From positions 7,568,186 to 7,632,185 of the forward strand of contig OX442317.1 in NCBI GenBank assembly GCA_949358305.1: 64,000 bases of DNA, written 5' to 3'. The notes below the pieces were generated by a model, which worked only from the letters and a program-made list of their open reading frames with translations, searched no databases and had not been told where the DNA came from. This stretch comes from Strigamia acuminata (Eukaryota; Arthropoda; Chilopoda; Geophilomorpha; Linotaeniidae). Both the position numbers and the translations under genes were made by a program. Below, one piece after another: positions 61,281 through 64,000 of this stretch (positions are counted from its first letter, which is position 1; every line of letters begins with the position of its first letter).

Positions 61281-62450
61281 TATTGAACTAACAAAGAAAT
61301 AAATTCAAACTTCACTTTTAGTCCTATCTAATTTAATTTTCAGTTTCTAAGAATGTTTCTCGAGAGCTCGAATTAATCCGGCGCATACCTAATTCATATC
61401 GCATTATTTAATTTCTTCTCTATCCGCCGTCGTTTCACTAGTGACTTTTCACCTTTATACGCACTAGCACTGCATCAACTGATGAGCGAAGCAATATAAG
61501 CATTCTCAACACACACACAAAAAATGCTGTCTGGTATTTCATGGCGTGGTCTATTCTCAGAAATTTATTTCTTTTTTTTCTTCTTTACTTCACACTCTCT
61601 TGCTCTATTACACGTCCAAGTTAATAATGGCAACCAACTTTATATCGAGAGAAGCAACAGCAGCTCTGCAAGTGCAATTAGTAACTTTGAGCCGTTGCTG
61701 TCAGCTTGGTGTGTAGCACATTTTATAAATTGAGTGTCACACACACTTGGCCTAACCTTAGCCTTAAACAACACCCAAGATCACAACTTACCAAAACGTC
61801 AGTTACATTAAAATAAGAAAAAAGCAGATTTACAGTGGTGGAGGCCCAAACAAGCACAAATGGTGGAGGCCCCGACCAAAGAAAAAATTGAAAATCCAAA
61901 TTCCAAAAGCCAAATCGACAATCTCTAAACGTAGTTACATTCTTAGTAACTTATTACTCGCTGCATTCAAAAATTAAAAGATTTTGTGTATTACTTGAAT
62001 TTTAAAACAAAAATGACATCATTTCCAATCCTATTTATTACATTAAACTATATAAATCATTTATTTATAATTGTAAATTTATAATATATTTATGATAATT
62101 ATTACAATAAATCAAAATTTAAACTTAAAATACATTTATACTTGTCACGGTCCTGGCTTGCGACAGTTTTAAAATTCAAAGGTTTCCTAATTTTCTAAAT
62201 TCCTAATTTTAGACAGAATTACTTTCGCCTAGACTAGTAACTTTCTCTCCATTTCTGGACATATTTGCGAATTATTTGACGTCTCAATTGTTTATTTATT
62301 CTGCATTCCTGATTTGAAGATGCGGTTTGCTGTCAGGCACCTGCGAGAACGTCGGAAAAGAAAATAATCTTTAAAGCGCGTTTGCAAGTGACGACGCTCT
62401 CCCTCAGTGAGACACAGTATTGCGGTCTTAATTCGCATACTATACTCGAG
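61281..62450. other. unannotated AT-rich stretch between the transposase remnant and the last MITE
   Basis: Nothing recognised. The sequence may include decayed transposon DNA, and no transposase 3' half was found in it. Confidence 0.6.
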
Positions 62451-62874
62451 TTGCACTCAAAAAGGCACCTCCCAATGTGTACTCCCATTGGTCGAGCCAG
62501 TTTACTGGTGTAGTGATCCGGAAAAGTAGACCCAAACACCAGAATTGCATTAAAATGTAGACATTGCAATCGATTGCCTAGGCAACGGCCTAAAATTCAA
62601 ACTTCCAGACGATGTAAGCAATAAACACAACAAACATGAGTTTGACATTTTTTAATGTGTAAAACTTCATTTTAATGATGGAAATAACATTTTTTATTAA
62701 ATAAAATCAAAATAACATAAACTAAATTAGTCATAACAATCACAACAATAAATAAAAAACAAAACTACTTCTCCTACTAGTAGTAGTAGTATGCAGTCTG
62801 GAGTTAGTAGTAAACTGGCTCGACCAATGGGAGTACACATTGTGAGGTGCCTTTTTGAGTGCAACTCGAGTATA
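62451..62874 (+). mobile_element. TATACTC-ended MITE family, copy 3 (about 424 bp, 67-bp terminal arms)
   Basis: Left arm TATACTCGAGTTGCACTCAA and the inward right arm are identical over 67 bp except one base. The core carries TTTACTGGTGTAGTGAT, ACACCAGAATTGCATTA and GCAATCGATTGCCTA as in the other copies. The near-perfect arms suggest the most recent insertion of the three. Confidence 0.88.
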
Positions 62875-63711
62875 CAGTTCGCCATTTTGCAAGCGCTCGA
62901 GCTGATATCCTGCACCCAACAAATATTAGATTTCACAAACAGAGTTGTCCGTGGACCTTCAATCTTTTGGTTAATACAGACCCCTGAAAACCCAGTTTTT
63001 CTAAACCATTGTTTCGAGTTGAAATTAATGACGTGACAATTTAAGATTGTATTTTTATTTTTGAATGCAGCTACCGTTACAGTTACTCGTTGTTTGTTAC
63101 ATCTTACAGCACCAAGCTGAAGTGAAATCAAAAGGAACGGATTGAGAGAGTAGTGAAGTGAAGATAAATAAAGAAGTTAATTAAACTGAGCAAGTGTATT
63201 TTATTATTTTCGTTTTGCATTTGACTCGTGCTATTATGAGAAGAATGCGAACTTGACGTGTCATGCACCAAAATTCTGGAGAGAAAGCCACTTTCATCTT
63301 TAGAGTGTGCTGTCAGAAAGGGACGTCAATATTTAATGGTTAATAAATTCAAGGCGGGCCTGCAGAAAGAATAAGTAGATTGAACAAAAAAAATTATGTT
63401 TATCTTTCATAAGAAACTCAAAATAAAATTAGATTTTAAAGCCGATGTGTGAGCAGCGAGTGTTCTAATATTCAATTAAATAATCTCCCAAACTTTAAAA
63501 AATCCTATCATTTCCAATCTCATTTGATTAAGTTCCGCATGCCACCCCCTTCATTATTAAATCCTTAGATTAATTTAGATAGCAATTATTTTTTTTACCA
63601 GTAATAAATTAATTTTTTTTTCTAGAATAAATATTTCTACAACTGCTGCCACACTGAACAATCCGCAAATCATAAAGAAATTTTTGGACAATTTATATTC
63701 AGTAATTAATT
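62875..63711. other. unannotated AT-rich stretch before the right-edge tandem repeat
   Basis: No coding, RNA or repeat feature seen here. Confidence 0.6.
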
Positions 63712-63908
63712 AAAAATCAAATTTAAATTTAAAAAAAATAAAATTTAAATAAAAAAATAAAATTTAAATAAAAAAAAAAATTTAAATAAAAAAATCAAAT
63801 TTAAATAAAAAAAATCAAATCTAAATCAGAAAAATCAAATATAAATCAGAAAAATCAAATTTAAATCAGAAAAATCAAATTTAAATCAGAAAAATCAAAT
63901 TTAAATTT
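63712..63908 (+). repeat. 20-bp AT-rich tandem repeat at the right edge
   Basis: Units of the type TCAGAAAAATCAAATTTAAA recur every 20 bp in the second half; the first half is a simpler AAATTTAAATAAAAAAAT form of variable length. Confidence 0.85.
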
Positions 63909-64000
63909 TTCTTAAAATTGATTATTTTTTAAGATTGACAAGAATTTCAATTATCAATTTCTGCCTATTATTTGTATAATTAATACATCCCATTATCCAG

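Noticed and set aside
1-64000. Search for tRNA, rRNA, bacterial or viral genes
   Set aside because: No cloverleaf, rRNA core or viral polymerase/capsid motifs were recognised by eye. A covariance-model or profile search would be needed to exclude small RNAs.

Overview
The window is AT-rich eukaryotic DNA in which short exons with GT/AG splice sites sit in kilobase-scale introns, among many short inverted-repeat transposon remnants. The recognisable genes are two neuronal cell-surface immunoglobulin (Ig) genes of the Dpr/DIP system. This points to a protostome, most likely an arthropod; I cannot place it more precisely from sequence alone.

Plus strand, 9513-23557: nine exons of a DIP (Dpr-interacting protein)/lachesin-like gene. 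They join in frame to 354 codons covering the second half of Ig1, all of Ig2 and Ig3, a hydrophilic stalk split over three tiny exons, and a hydrophobic tail ending in TGA that looks like a GPI-anchor signal. The signal peptide and first half of Ig1 were not found and probably lie upstream of the window.

Minus strand, 43913-35159: three exons of a Dpr-like gene. They join in frame to 210 codons covering the second half of Ig1, all of Ig2 and a hydrophobic C-terminal tail. Its first coding exons were also not found and probably lie beyond the right edge, which would make the upstream intron over 20 kb. The two genes face each other tail to tail, with about 11.6 kb between their stop codons. 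In animals where these families have been studied, their products bind each other on neighbouring neurons, so this is a possible physically linked ligand/receptor pair. Three intron positions and phases also correspond between the two genes, which fits common descent.

The rest is non-coding. It holds several families of small non-autonomous DNA transposons: a hAT-like element with an 8-bp target duplication, two TA-flanked 'CAGTC' elements, two 'TACCGTATTTT' elements, three 'TATACTC' elements with a shared core but copy-specific terminal arms, and 'AGGTGC' elements. There is also an ATGCATT-rich repeat in seven places (one interrupted by an LTR-like insertion), two large foldbacks, a truncated Tc1-like transposase, and clean tandem arrays with periods of 20, 21, 28, 30, 31 and about 114 bp. 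I found no rRNA, tRNA, CRISPR or viral genes.
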